Below are positions 28,601 through 36,211 of a stretch of 64,000 bases of DNA, in pieces. Below the pieces are notes generated by a model that saw only the letters and a list, made by a program, of their open reading frames with translations, did no database searches and was not told the DNA's origin. Each line of letters opens with the position of its first letter. The stretch's first letter is position 1. Origin of the DNA: an uncultured Bacteroidales bacterium (GTDB lineage Bacteria; Bacteroidota; Bacteroidia; Bacteroidales; FEN-979); contig CAJBYO010000030.1 of the NCBI GenBank assembly GCA_903959905.1, positions 1 through 64,000 of the forward strand. Reading direction: 5' to 3'. Both the position numbers and the translations under genes were made by a program.

Positions 28601-29405
28601 CTTTGCCGAATCTTACAACAATGAAATAAATGCCATTCTGGTCTTTTCTGAGAAGGAGATTTCAGGAAATACCTCAAAGGAGATCTTCAACCTTGCCCGC
28701 ATCACAGGTAAACTGGGTAAAACGGCCAACGGACTGATTGCATTGAAGGAGAAGAATAATTCCCAGGGACTGTTCGACATGGGAGTCAGCCCGCACCTGG
28801 GTATTGGTGGACAGGAACTTTCCGATGCAGGATATGCTTCACGCCTGAAAGAAAGGTGGAATGTGTCAGAAATTGCATCAGATGAAACGGAGTGTCTTCA
28901 TGGAATTCTCAACGAAGGTCAGGCGAAGAACCTTTTCATTTTTGGAGAAGACCCTCTTGGCTGTGCCATTGACCGGCAGGCTGTAGAAAAACAATTTGTG
29001 CATGTTTCTTTTAAGGCAGTACAGGATTATTTCATGACGGAAACGGCCATGGCGGCCGACCTCATCCTGCCGGCCACTTTCCCTGCTGAAACCGGAGGTA
29101 CCTTTACCAATGCTCAAAAGGTGATACAGGAGTTCGCCAAAGTGATGAATTCACCTGTGGAACAGTCTTCCTTACAGCAACTTGCCGGAATACTCCTGGA
29201 ATTTGGGTTGGTAACGCCGAAAGAGCCGCATGATATCTTAACAGAAATTATAACACTGTTGCCCGCAGAAAAGCATCATGGAAAATTGCTCATGCGCCCG
29301 ACCAAAGAGGACAATAACAAACGGCACTATCACCATGGATGCGATGCTGTTACAGCACGTTTTGAATCAGAATTAAAGTCATCATTTTCCAACAGTAAAC
29401 CCTAA
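25695..29405 (+). CDS. NfnB/GltD-NuoG-like fusion subunit (Stn-type transhydrogenase candidate)
   Basis: This 1236-aa protein joins, in order: a NuoG-type [2Fe-2S] domain (C38, C49, C52, C66) with following cysteines C102, C106, C110; a GltD/NfnB-type domain with FeS cysteines C145, C149, C153, C157, FAD motif GAGPGG at 204-209, NADP motif GGGNTA at 336-341 followed by RRTEKEMPA, and the closing AAGD near 486; a bacterial ferredoxin domain with two [4Fe-4S] sets (635-645, 678-688); and a molybdopterin-oxidoreductase-like domain with a [4Fe-4S] site (C713, C716, C720, C748). The Cys/Sec expected in formate dehydrogenases is not at the corresponding place (NNVGSFHYL near 826), so this domain is probably structural, as in NuoG. 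With the two upstream genes it matches the Stn architecture: NAD(H), NADP(H) and ferredoxin linked by electron bifurcation. Confidence 0.85.
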   Translation: MSDNTLNIILNGNIVKGFPGETILDLAKRHDIEIPTLCNDDRLEPFTSCYVCVVEVEGMRGHQPSCSTKLTEGMKIITDNEGIRKSRKMALELMLSNHYADCIGPCKQTCPAGVDVQGYISLIDKGLYSEAVALIKETNPLPAICGRVCVRPCEVECRRNLLDEGTPVGIDYLKRFASDYDLASPGKYVPAVKPSTGKKVAVIGAGPGGLSVGHFMQIEGHQVDIFEAAPKSGGWLRYGIPEYRLPNDILDQEVNNITDLGVNIFYNKKLGSNVSYKELKEKYDATVLTIGSQKGTGVGCEGDDAGNVFSGIDFLKNMEVTGQHYDFRGKTIAVVGGGNTAMDCCRTSIRCKADKVYVIYRRTEKEMPANPIEIHESKLEGVEYLFLTLPKKINKNANGEVESVTCIKMELGEPDASGRRRPVPVEGSDFDIHVDFILAAIGQKTEVDFIDDINSNTDTGELKINKWGDIDADKSTLQTGIPSMFAAGDGVTGPATIIEAIAQARIASTSAHQFLMGLPVQPVKKTFTSRRDNFKKQEKEAYSGGFASQLREEMPTLAADARFNFNEVELGYAGADVAHHEAQRCLECGCVSFFDCDLQKYSTEYNAQQKSFEGEFREYKVDFRHPYIEIDNNKCILCARCVRICREVVGASALGLINRGFHTYVAPSMGEALQDTPCESCGMCISTCPTGAITENVLFKPGPVKSLAVGSICNYCSVGCAIDLHHKNGFVLGVTGNNGLINADGNICKYPKFGYQYLNDVRRITKPMQKVNGKFEEITFDAAFRLIREKIKSVKPDENAFFGGARLSNEELYLVHKLARGAAKTNNVGSFHYLGRGEGYRANCEFNAPFTEITGASALYLVGTEINNDHAVVGFMVQNDHVMKKTPVIMVTEKRNNAMSLKVNQEIVVKSYYHFVKAVNHYLLTKGLENALFLRDRVEGFDGYKSMLLKEDFGTLVSASGITSEAISAFAESYNNEINAILVFSEKEISGNTSKEIFNLARITGKLGKTANGLIALKEKNNSQGLFDMGVSPHLGIGGQELSDAGYASRLKERWNVSEIASDETECLHGILNEGQAKNLFIFGEDPLGCAIDRQAVEKQFVHVSFKAVQDYFMTETAMAADLILPATFPAETGGTFTNAQKVIQEFAKVMNSPVEQSSLQQLAGILLEFGLVTPKEPHDILTEIITLLPAEKHHGKLLMRPTKEDNNKRHYHHGCDAVTARFESELKSSFSNSKP

Positions 29406-29410
29406 CCCCA

Positions 29411-29866
29411 ATGAAAGAGTTCAATAATATAAATGATATCCTTGATTTTGCAATCGGGGAGGAGCAGGCTGCAGTAGATTTCTACCTTCAGCTTGCGGCA
29501 CAGTCAAAGAGCCGGCAAACAAAAAAAATATTTGAAGAATATGCCGAGGAGGAGATGCGCCATAAGGCCAATCTCCTAAGCATCAAGGAAAGCGGCAGTT
29601 TCAAGTTGGCTGATGAGAAGGTCAGGGATCTGAAAATTGCCGAGTACCTCGTTGACATAAGGCCTTCAGCAAACATGTCATACCAGGATGCGCTGATTCT
29701 TGCCATGAAAAAGGAGAAGGCTGCCTTCAGGATGTACACAAAGTTGGCGGAAAAGGCTGAAAGTCCTGATGTGAAAGCGCTGTTTCTCAACCTGGCACAG
29801 GAAGAGTCAAAGCACAAGCTCGCTTTTGAAGTGGAGTATGATGAATTTATCCTGAAAGAAAACTAG
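29411..29866 (+). CDS. Rubrerythrin-like diiron protein without rubredoxin domain
   Basis: The 151-aa protein is a four-helix ferritin-like protein. Diiron ligands are readable as two half sets: E17/E18 with E48 and H51 (EEEMRH), and E102 with E131/E132 and H135 (EESKH). The C-terminal rubredoxin domain of classical rubrerythrins is missing. It likely handles peroxide or iron in the cytosol. It is 5 bp after the transhydrogenase-like fusion gene, so it probably protects that oxygen-sensitive complex and shares its transcript. Confidence 0.85.
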   Translation: MKEFNNINDILDFAIGEEQAAVDFYLQLAAQSKSRQTKKIFEEYAEEEMRHKANLLSIKESGSFKLADEKVRDLKIAEYLVDIRPSANMSYQDALILAMKKEKAAFRMYTKLAEKAESPDVKALFLNLAQEESKHKLAFEVEYDEFILKEN

Positions 29867-29873
29867 GATTGTA

Positions 29874-31001
29874 TCAACCTTTGAATATTTCAAGGATTGC
29901 GGCAATGACTTTTGATACTGATTCCTGCGGCATGGGGACATACAGCGGCAGGATGATGCTGTTGCGGTTCAGGTCTTCAGAAACCGGCAGTTCAACATGA
30001 TAATCCAGGTCGGTGTAAGCTTTCTCTGTGTGCGACAGCATGATGCCTCTCCTGGAAGAAATGCCCATATCAAGCAGTTTTTGCATCAGCTCATTCCTTG
30101 AAACCGGGCTTGACGGTTTTAAATATACACTGAACGATTGGTGACTTGTAAAATATCCCGGTTGTTCAACGGGAAGCCTGAAATGTTCAATTCCGGCGAA
30201 TGCCGTAAAATATTGACCGGCAATCTTCCGCCGCTCCTCAATCAGCCAGTCCAGTTTCTCCAGTTGCTTAATTCCCACTGCAGCCTGGATATCCGTCATC
30301 CTGTAGTTGTATCCTACCTCAACATGCTCCTCAAAAAGAACCTTTGATGAAAGGTGCCGCTCACGGTCATTGATGCTCATGCCATGCTGCCGAAGGATTT
30401 TCATCCGGTTGTAAAAGGCTTCATTGGAGGTTGTAATCATTCCCCCGTCGCCGGTGGTAATGACTTTCCTCGGATGAAAGGAAAAGCAGACCAGGTCGGA
30501 ATGGACACCGATTTTCTTCCCTTTATAGGACGAACCAATCGCACATGCCGCATCTTCAATCAGCAACAGGTTGTGTTTGGTACAGAGTGATTTAAAAGCA
30601 TCAATGTCAGCCGGCATGCCCATCTGGTGAACCAGCAGGATGGCCTTTGTGCGCGGGGTTATCCTTTTTTCAACGTCAGCAATGTCTAGGTTGTAATATG
30701 CATTGACTTCAGCAAAAACCGGAATGGCACCGGCATATTTGATAGAATTCGCAGTAGCAATATAACTCATGGAGGGGCAGATCACCTCGTCGCCTTCCCC
30801 GATACCTGCCACGATCATGGCCAGGTGCAGGGCGGTGGTGCAGCTTGAAACGGCAACAGCATATTTGGCGCCGGTATAGGCTGCGAATTTCTCTTCAAAT
30901 TCCTGCACTTTCGGGCCCTGGGTAACCCAGCCCGACAACACGGTATCGTATGCCGCTTTTGCCTCGTCTTCGGTCAGATATGGTTTGGCTATGGGGATCA
31001 T
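29874..31001 (-). CDS. DegT/DnrJ/EryC1/StrS-family sugar aminotransferase
   Basis: The 375-aa PLP enzyme has the family layout: IPIAKPYLTEDEA at the start, SGWVTQGPKVQEFE near 23-36, IEDAACAIGSSYKGKKIG near 148-164, and the PLP lysine K179 in SFHPRKVITTGDGGM. It transfers an amino group to a keto-sugar nucleotide. It is the last gene of a glycan operon, one base downstream of the epimerase gene. It resembles the 386-aa paralogue of the same operon more than the 367-aa one. The exact sugar cannot be told. Confidence 0.87.
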   Translation of the reverse strand: MIPIAKPYLTEDEAKAAYDTVLSGWVTQGPKVQEFEEKFAAYTGAKYAVAVSSCTTALHLAMIVAGIGEGDEVICPSMSYIATANSIKYAGAIPVFAEVNAYYNLDIADVEKRITPRTKAILLVHQMGMPADIDAFKSLCTKHNLLLIEDAACAIGSSYKGKKIGVHSDLVCFSFHPRKVITTGDGGMITTSNEAFYNRMKILRQHGMSINDRERHLSSKVLFEEHVEVGYNYRMTDIQAAVGIKQLEKLDWLIEERRKIAGQYFTAFAGIEHFRLPVEQPGYFTSHQSFSVYLKPSSPVSRNELMQKLLDMGISSRRGIMLSHTEKAYTDLDYHVELPVSEDLNRNSIILPLYVPMPQESVSKVIAAILEIFKG

Positions 31002-31002
31002 C

Positions 31003-31974
31003 TTATGCTTTCCTGGTTAGTTGTTTCTCAAAATACCATTCGCTGAGTTCCTTCAGCCCTGCTTCCAGTGATGTGGCAGGTGCAAAACCGAGTAACTTCC
31101 TGGCTTTGTCAATGTTAGCCAGCCTTCTGCTCACCGGGTTGACTGAATTCTCTTCACGGTGCTCCGGTTTCAACTCAGAATTGTTGACGCGGAGGAACAC
31201 TTCAAGCAACTCCTTCAGGCTGGTCTCCTCACAGTTTCCGATGTTGAATACCTCATCCGTCACATCTGCCTGAAGGGCTGCAACATTTGATTTGGCAATG
31301 TCTTTAACATATACAAAATCCATGGTGGTAGAACCGTCACCGTAAATCAGCGGGTTGCGGTTATCACGGATACAGTCAAGCCATTTGATCATCACTTCGG
31401 TGTACTTGCCGTCCGTATCCATGCGCGGGCCATAGGCATTGAAATAGCGAAGTGCGACATAATCAAGGTTGTACATGAATTTGAAACTCCGGAACAACTG
31501 TTCGCCCCAGAGTTTCGCACCACCGTAAAAGGTTTGATTATCATAAGGGTTATCTGTTTCAGGCGTTGGAAAGTTCTGTGCAAGGCCGTATACCGACGCA
31601 CTGGAGCTGTAAATGACCTTTTTTACCTTGTATTTAACACAGAGTTGAGCCACGTCAAAGGTTGACTTCAACATCACGTCAAATCCTTCTGCAGGGTCGG
31701 CGGCACAGGCATTGATACGCAGGGCAGCCATGTGAAACACATAATCGCAGCCGTCAATGCATTTTCCGAGGAGTTCTGTATCCCGCATATCCCCTTCGAT
31801 GAAGGTAACGACAGGGTTGTGAAGGAAATTTTTCATGTTCTCCAGCGTTCCCCTGATCAGGTTATCCAGGATGATGATCCTTGCAGGTTTGAGTAAGAGT
31901 AACTCCTCTATCACATAGGAACCGATAAAACCGGCACCGCCGGTGACAAGTATTTTAGAATCAGCTATCTTCAT
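31003..31974 (-). CDS. NAD-dependent sugar nucleotide epimerase/dehydratase
   Basis: The chosen ATG at 31974 (MKIADSKILVTGGAGFIGSY) overlaps the stop of the upstream glycosyltransferase as ATGA and gives 323 aa; a longer ORF from 32061 adds a non-family tail. It is an extended short-chain dehydrogenase: NAD motif TGGAGFIG at 11-18, Ser in YSSSASVYG near 122-130, and Tyr150-x3-Lys154. The likely reaction is C4 epimerisation or 4,6-dehydration of a nucleotide sugar. Its neighbours are aminotransferases and a GT2 enzyme. Confidence 0.87.
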   Translation of the reverse strand: MKIADSKILVTGGAGFIGSYVIEELLLLKPARIIILDNLIRGTLENMKNFLHNPVVTFIEGDMRDTELLGKCIDGCDYVFHMAALRINACAADPAEGFDVMLKSTFDVAQLCVKYKVKKVIYSSSASVYGLAQNFPTPETDNPYDNQTFYGGAKLWGEQLFRSFKFMYNLDYVALRYFNAYGPRMDTDGKYTEVMIKWLDCIRDNRNPLIYGDGSTTMDFVYVKDIAKSNVAALQADVTDEVFNIGNCEETSLKELLEVFLRVNNSELKPEHREENSVNPVSRRLANIDKARKLLGFAPATSLEAGLKELSEWYFEKQLTRKA

Positions 31975-32729
31975 TTTGTTGGGTTGTTTTTTCCATACAG
32001 AGTCCGCGACCTGTTCCTCCAGAGTTTCATCCTGAACCTGAACATGTCGTACATGCTCCACATGATATCGTGTGGTTTTCCGAAAGCGCCTTTACCCGAA
32101 AGCCTTGGTTTATAATCAACCAGTGCTGACTTGACCCTGAATTTCAGGAACTTTGCCCTGATGATCATTTCAGGGGTTGTAAACGCCGGACTTTTAGCCA
32201 GCGGAAGGATCTTCGGAACAATTTCTTTCCTGTATATCTGCGTGAAATTCAAATCAACGATGCCCCGCACTGCCGATGAAAAAAACAATTTAAGAAGCAG
32301 TCTGTTGATCACCGACGTTACCACGCGCCATTTCATATATCCTGCATAGGTGCTGCGTTCCAGCACCAGTAAATCGCAGTCGTCCATCTCCTCCAGTATC
32401 TTTGCAAGTTCTTCGGGGGCAAGTGGCAGGTCAACTGCGTTGTGTACGATGTATTCACAGCGTGCCGACATCATCCCTCGTTGCACGGCAATACCTACAT
32501 TAAGATTTACAACATTGTACATTACTTTTAAATGCTGACTGCGGGTCTCCAGTGATGTGAGCAGGTCCGTAATGCCGTCCGTGCTTCCATCATCCACCAG
32601 GATGATCTCATAGTCTTCAAAATCAGCCGACAAGGCGCTGATGCAACGTTCAACAGCCGGGGCAAGCAACGTTTTCTCATTGTACACCGGCAGGATTAAA
32701 CTGACACTTTTCTTTGACTTGTCGGACAT
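31971..32729 (-). CDS. Family 2 glycosyltransferase
   Basis: The 252-aa protein has a GT-A fold start: VSLILPVYNEKTLLAPAVERCI and EIILVDDGSTDGITDLL near 41-57. It resembles polyprenol-phosphate sugar transferases and related GT2 enzymes but ends without long membrane helices, so it probably acts at the inner face of the membrane. It is 24 bp after the 386-aa aminotransferase gene and overlaps the epimerase gene. Confidence 0.83.
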   Translation of the reverse strand: MSDKSKKSVSLILPVYNEKTLLAPAVERCISALSADFEDYEIILVDDGSTDGITDLLTSLETRSQHLKVMYNVVNLNVGIAVQRGMMSARCEYIVHNAVDLPLAPEELAKILEEMDDCDLLVLERSTYAGYMKWRVVTSVINRLLLKLFFSSAVRGIVDLNFTQIYRKEIVPKILPLAKSPAFTTPEMIIRAKFLKFRVKSALVDYKPRLSGKGAFGKPHDIMWSMYDMFRFRMKLWRNRSRTLYGKNNPTK

Positions 32730-32753
32730 TATATACGAAGGTTGCAGATGTTT

Positions 32754-33914
32754 TTAAGATTTATAATCAGCAATCAGCTGTTTCAGGTTTTCAACAATAA
32801 ATTTCAGGTTATCTTCTGAAAGGCCGGGGAAAATCGGGATAAAAAAGGATTTTTTTGCCACCCTGCAGCTTACGGGGAACATCTCGTCCCGCCAGTTGTC
32901 ATTGTCAAAGAAAGGTTCCTGGTGCAATGGTTGTATGCCGAAACGGCAGGAGATATTCTTCTCCGCCATTTTATTGATGATGTATTCCGGGGTGATGCTT
33001 GTGTTATCCCTGATTTTAATCATATAGGATGAATATGCATGGGTTGCATATTCAGGTACAACCGGTGCAGCAAGTTCGTCAATACCGGCAAGCGCAGCAT
33101 TGAAATAACGTGCCTGTTCAGCGCGCATCTCGAGCATCTGGCCGATCTTTTTCAACTGGATGATCCCTATGGCAGCCTGGATGTCGGTCATGCGGTAGTT
33201 ATACCCGCTTTCATAATACTTCTGAAGGATGATCCCTTTTGCCTTATGACGGTCAAGATCAGAAACAGATGCACCTGTAGCCCGGAGGCAACGTGCCTTT
33301 TCGGCGATCTGGGCGTCATCGGTGAGCAGCATTCCTCCTTCACCGGTGGTGATCATCTTACGCGGATGAAAACTGAATGTGGTTACCTGTCCGCGGGAGC
33401 CAAGGTAATTGCCTTTGTACTTGCTCCCCATCGCCGTTGCAGCGTCATCAACAACCGAAAGATTGTGTTTTTTTGCAACGGCATAGATGGCATCCAGGTC
33501 ATTGGGTAACCCGATCTGGTCAATGTTGAGTATGGCTTTGGTTCTGGGTGTAATGGCAGCCTCAATGAGCCGGGGGTCTATGTTATAGGTCTCCTCGTCA
33601 ATGTCAACAAACACGGGGTTTGCACCGGCCATCTTAATGGCATTGACGTTGGCCATACAGGTTGTATCAGCAAGGATCACATCATCACCGGACTCAACAC
33701 CCTGGATACGAAGCCCCAGGTGAATTGCTGATGTACAGGCATTTACCGCCACAGCATGGCGTGCGCCGATAAAACCGGCAACTTCATTTTCAAATTCCTG
33801 TACCTTAGGTCCCTGGCTGACCCAGCCACTGAGAATCACCTCCTTTACCGCATACCACTCCTCTTCGGTGAGCCATGGCTTCATTAAAGGTATCTGGTTG
33901 TCAAATAATGTCAT
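32754..33914 (-). CDS. DegT/DnrJ/EryC1/StrS-family sugar aminotransferase
   Basis: The 386-aa PLP enzyme has SGWVSQGPKVQEFENEV near 29-45, VVDDAATAMGSKYKGNYLG near 154-172, and the PLP lysine K186 in SFHPRKMITTGEGGM. It is a paralogue of the 375-aa enzyme at the operon end. The neighbour upstream is a NeuD-like acetyltransferase (9 bp), a pair typical of acetamido-sugar synthesis such as bacillosamine-type or related amino sugars. The substrate is not defined by sequence. Confidence 0.87.
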   Translation of the reverse strand: MTLFDNQIPLMKPWLTEEEWYAVKEVILSGWVSQGPKVQEFENEVAGFIGARHAVAVNACTSAIHLGLRIQGVESGDDVILADTTCMANVNAIKMAGANPVFVDIDEETYNIDPRLIEAAITPRTKAILNIDQIGLPNDLDAIYAVAKKHNLSVVDDAATAMGSKYKGNYLGSRGQVTTFSFHPRKMITTGEGGMLLTDDAQIAEKARCLRATGASVSDLDRHKAKGIILQKYYESGYNYRMTDIQAAIGIIQLKKIGQMLEMRAEQARYFNAALAGIDELAAPVVPEYATHAYSSYMIKIRDNTSITPEYIINKMAEKNISCRFGIQPLHQEPFFDNDNWRDEMFPVSCRVAKKSFFIPIFPGLSEDNLKFIVENLKQLIADYKS

Positions 33915-33923
33915 TGCGTCAGA

Positions 33924-34580
33924 TTATAGTACTTTGCTCCAGTTGAAGCTGCTGTCAATTTTTTTGATCTCTCTTGCCGGGTTCCCGTAGGCAAGGGTGC
34001 TTGCAGGGATGTCCCGGGTAACAATGGCACCCATGCCGATCACCGATCCGGCCCCAATCGTTGTCCTTGCCAGGACAATGGCACCTGAACCGATAAAAAC
34101 TTCGTTTTCAATGTTTACCCTGCCCCCGATGCAGGCAGCAGGAGAGATGCTGGTGTAATCGCCAATCACAGTGTCATGCTCAACAATGGCACCCGTGTTG
34201 ATGAGGGCAAAGTCCCCGATTTTTGCATCAGTATTGATGATGGCGCCTGCGCAGACCGTTACTCCTTTACCTATGACTGCAGTTGAAGATACAACCGCAG
34301 ACGGGTGAATAGCCTGTATTAGTTCAATATTAAGCAATTCACATGTATGAACAATTTTAAGCTTCACCGAAGGATGTCCCAGGGCAATATGTAATTTAGG
34401 CTGCTTTTTATCTTTCAGTTTATCCAATCCCCCGATCACAACAGCCCCATGAATTACCTGGTTGAGCATGTCAGGGTTGTCATCAACGAAAAACCATGCA
34501 GTACCGGGATATTGTAATTTCAATATGTCCAGCGCAACACGGCCCTGGGCACTGCAACCAAAGATAAATCCTTCGTCCAC
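33924..34580 (-). CDS. NeuD/PglD-like sugar acetyltransferase
   Basis: The 218-aa protein has an N-terminal nucleotide-sugar-binding Rossmann-like part (FIFGCSAQGRVALDIL, FVDDNP) and a left-handed beta-helix of hexapeptide repeats. The catalytic histidine of the NeuD/PglD group is visible as His135 in GAIVEHDTVIGDY. It should acetylate an amino or hydroxyl group of a nucleotide sugar with acetyl-CoA. It probably acts on the product of one of the adjacent aminotransferases, 3 bp and 9 bp away. Confidence 0.87.
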   Translation of the reverse strand: MDEGFIFGCSAQGRVALDILKLQYPGTAWFFVDDNPDMLNQVIHGAVVIGGLDKLKDKKQPKLHIALGHPSVKLKIVHTCELLNIELIQAIHPSAVVSSTAVIGKGVTVCAGAIINTDAKIGDFALINTGAIVEHDTVIGDYTSISPAACIGGRVNIENEVFIGSGAIVLARTTIGAGSVIGMGAIVTRDIPASTLAYGNPAREIKKIDSSFNWSKVL

Positions 34581-34583
34581 AGG

Positions 34584-35687
34584 TCAGAATTTGTTGACAA
34601 TGCCGATCACTGTACTCACATCCTCGTCACTCAGTTCAGCAAACATCGGCAGCGAAACACAGTTTTCTGCAAGGTATTCAGCATTTATGCAATCACCTTT
34701 CTTATAGTTGAGGTGGGCAAATGCTTTTTGCAGGTGACAAGGTACCGGATAATGAAACGCGGGCATCACATTGTTTTCTGTCAGGTGCTTTACAAAAGCC
34801 TCCTTTTCATTGCTTGTTACCACAAACAGGTGAAATATTGATTCGGTGTCTGAAGGCTGTACCTGCATGTTTATTTTGGGATTGGTAATTTCAGTCAGGT
34901 ACCGGTGAGCAACAGCCCGCCTGCGGTTGTTCCATCCTTCAAGATACTGCAGTTTTACCTTAAGGGAGGCTCCTTCAAGACCGCCCATACGGTAGTTGTA
35001 ACCAACCTCATCATGATAATACCGTTCGGTGGAACCGTGGTTTCGCAGGCTCTGCAGGTGTTTGTAGTAAGATTCGTTGTTCGTGGTAATGGCACCACCC
35101 TCGCCGCATGCTCCCAGGTTTTTCCCGGGGTAAAAGCTGAAACAGGCCATTTCCCCAAATCCACCGACCCTCGTGCCTTTGTATTTGGCGCCGTGGGCTT
35201 GTGCAGCATCTTCAACCAGGAACAGGTTGTGCTTCTGACAAATTGCTTTAACCGCATCAACATCAAATGGTTGGCCATACAGGTGTACACCAATAATGGC
35301 TTTAGTTCTTGGTGTTATCTTCTCCTCAATCTTGCTTGCATCGATTTCCCAGGTATCGGAAGTACAGTCCACAAAAACAGGTATTGCACCGGCGTAGGTG
35401 GGCCCCCAGGGGGTTGCGATGAATGTGTTTGCAGGGATGATCACTTCGTCGCCCTCACCAATGCCAAGTGCCAGCATGGCGAGATGAAGTGCCGATGTTC
35501 CATTGTTAACTGCAACTGCATATTTTGTTCCGCAAAATTTCGCAAAATCCTCCTCAAATGCAGAAACAAACGGGCCTCCGGAGAAAGCCGTGTTTTCAAA
35601 GACTTTTTCAAACTGGGCAAAGATTTCAGCTTTTACCTGCTGGTGCTGGCCTTTAAGGTCGAGACAGGGAATTTTTTTGTTGTCCAT
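34584..35687 (-). CDS. WbpE/FdtB-like sugar aminotransferase
   Basis: The 367-aa PLP enzyme has CLDLKGQHQQVKAEI at its start, TAFSGGPFVSAFEEDFAKFCG near 33-53, VEDAAQAHGAKYKG near 158-171, and PLP lysine K189 in FSFYPGKNLGACGEGGA. These are the features of the 3-amino branch of the DegT family (WbpE, FdtB, QdtB). It lies 5 bp from a WbpD-like acetyltransferase gene and near a Gfo/Idh/MocA dehydrogenase, so a WbpB-E-D type route to a 3-acetamido sugar is the best reading. Confidence 0.87.
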   Translation of the reverse strand: MDNKKIPCLDLKGQHQQVKAEIFAQFEKVFENTAFSGGPFVSAFEEDFAKFCGTKYAVAVNNGTSALHLAMLALGIGEGDEVIIPANTFIATPWGPTYAGAIPVFVDCTSDTWEIDASKIEEKITPRTKAIIGVHLYGQPFDVDAVKAICQKHNLFLVEDAAQAHGAKYKGTRVGGFGEMACFSFYPGKNLGACGEGGAITTNNESYYKHLQSLRNHGSTERYYHDEVGYNYRMGGLEGASLKVKLQYLEGWNNRRRAVAHRYLTEITNPKINMQVQPSDTESIFHLFVVTSNEKEAFVKHLTENNVMPAFHYPVPCHLQKAFAHLNYKKGDCINAEYLAENCVSLPMFAELSDEDVSTVIGIVNKF

Positions 35688-35692
35688 GATAA

Positions 35693-36202
35693 TTAGTGGT
35701 TAGCGTTGTTAGTATTTATAGAGCGGATGATCCGGGCAGGGTTGCCTGCAACGACAGCATTGTCGGGAACATCTTTCGTCACAATGCTTCCTGCGCCGAC
35801 AATGGCATTTTCGCCAACAGTTATTCCGCACAGGATGGTGGATGATGAGCCGACAGATGCCCCTTTTTTAATAAGTGTGGTCTCCACTTTCCAATCGGCT
35901 TCAGTCTGCAAACCGCCGTCGGGGTTCGTAGCCCTTGGATATTTATCGTTGATAAAGGTAACATTATGGCCGATAAACACATTGTCCTCAATGGTTACTC
36001 CTTCGCAAAGGAATGAGTGGCTCGATATTTTACAGTTTTTCCCGATGAAAACGTTCTTCTGGATCTCAACAAATGCGCCGATTTTACTTCCGTCGTCAAT
36101 GGAACATTCATAGGCGTTCACAAAATTAAAGATCCTGACATCTTTGCCAACTCTGACATTGCGCAATGCCTGCCTGGGAGAATCAGTATTTAAAATTTCC
36201 AT
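35693..36202 (-). CDS. WbpD-like hexapeptide N-acetyltransferase
   Basis: The 169-aa left-handed beta-helix protein carries the pattern seen in WbpD/WlbB-type enzymes: IGAFVEIQKNVFIGKNCKISSHSFLCEGVTIEDNVFIGHNVTFINDKYPRA at about 49-98, and the closing GAGSIVTKDVPDNAVVAGNPA. It likely acetylates the 3-amino group of the UDP-sugar made by the WbpE-like enzyme. It is 5 bp upstream of that gene in the operon and 9 bp after the oxidoreductase gene. Confidence 0.87.
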   Translation of the reverse strand: MEILNTDSPRQALRNVRVGKDVRIFNFVNAYECSIDDGSKIGAFVEIQKNVFIGKNCKISSHSFLCEGVTIEDNVFIGHNVTFINDKYPRATNPDGGLQTEADWKVETTLIKKGASVGSSSTILCGITVGENAIVGAGSIVTKDVPDNAVVAGNPARIIRSINTNNANH

Positions 36203-36211
36203 GTAGTTGTT

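Noticed and set aside
23878..29405. Electron-bifurcating [FeFe]-hydrogenase
   Set aside because: NuoE- and NuoF-like subunits fit, but there is no H-cluster motif or hydrogenase large subunit; the partner is an NfnB/NuoG-like fusion.
27695..29405. Selenocysteine formate dehydrogenase
   Set aside because: No in-frame TGA and no Cys at the catalytic position of the molybdopterin-like domain.
31975..32061. N-terminal extension of the epimerase
   Set aside because: It overlaps the glycosyltransferase gene and precedes the Rossmann start by an unrelated segment; the ATGA overlap at 31974 is the better start.
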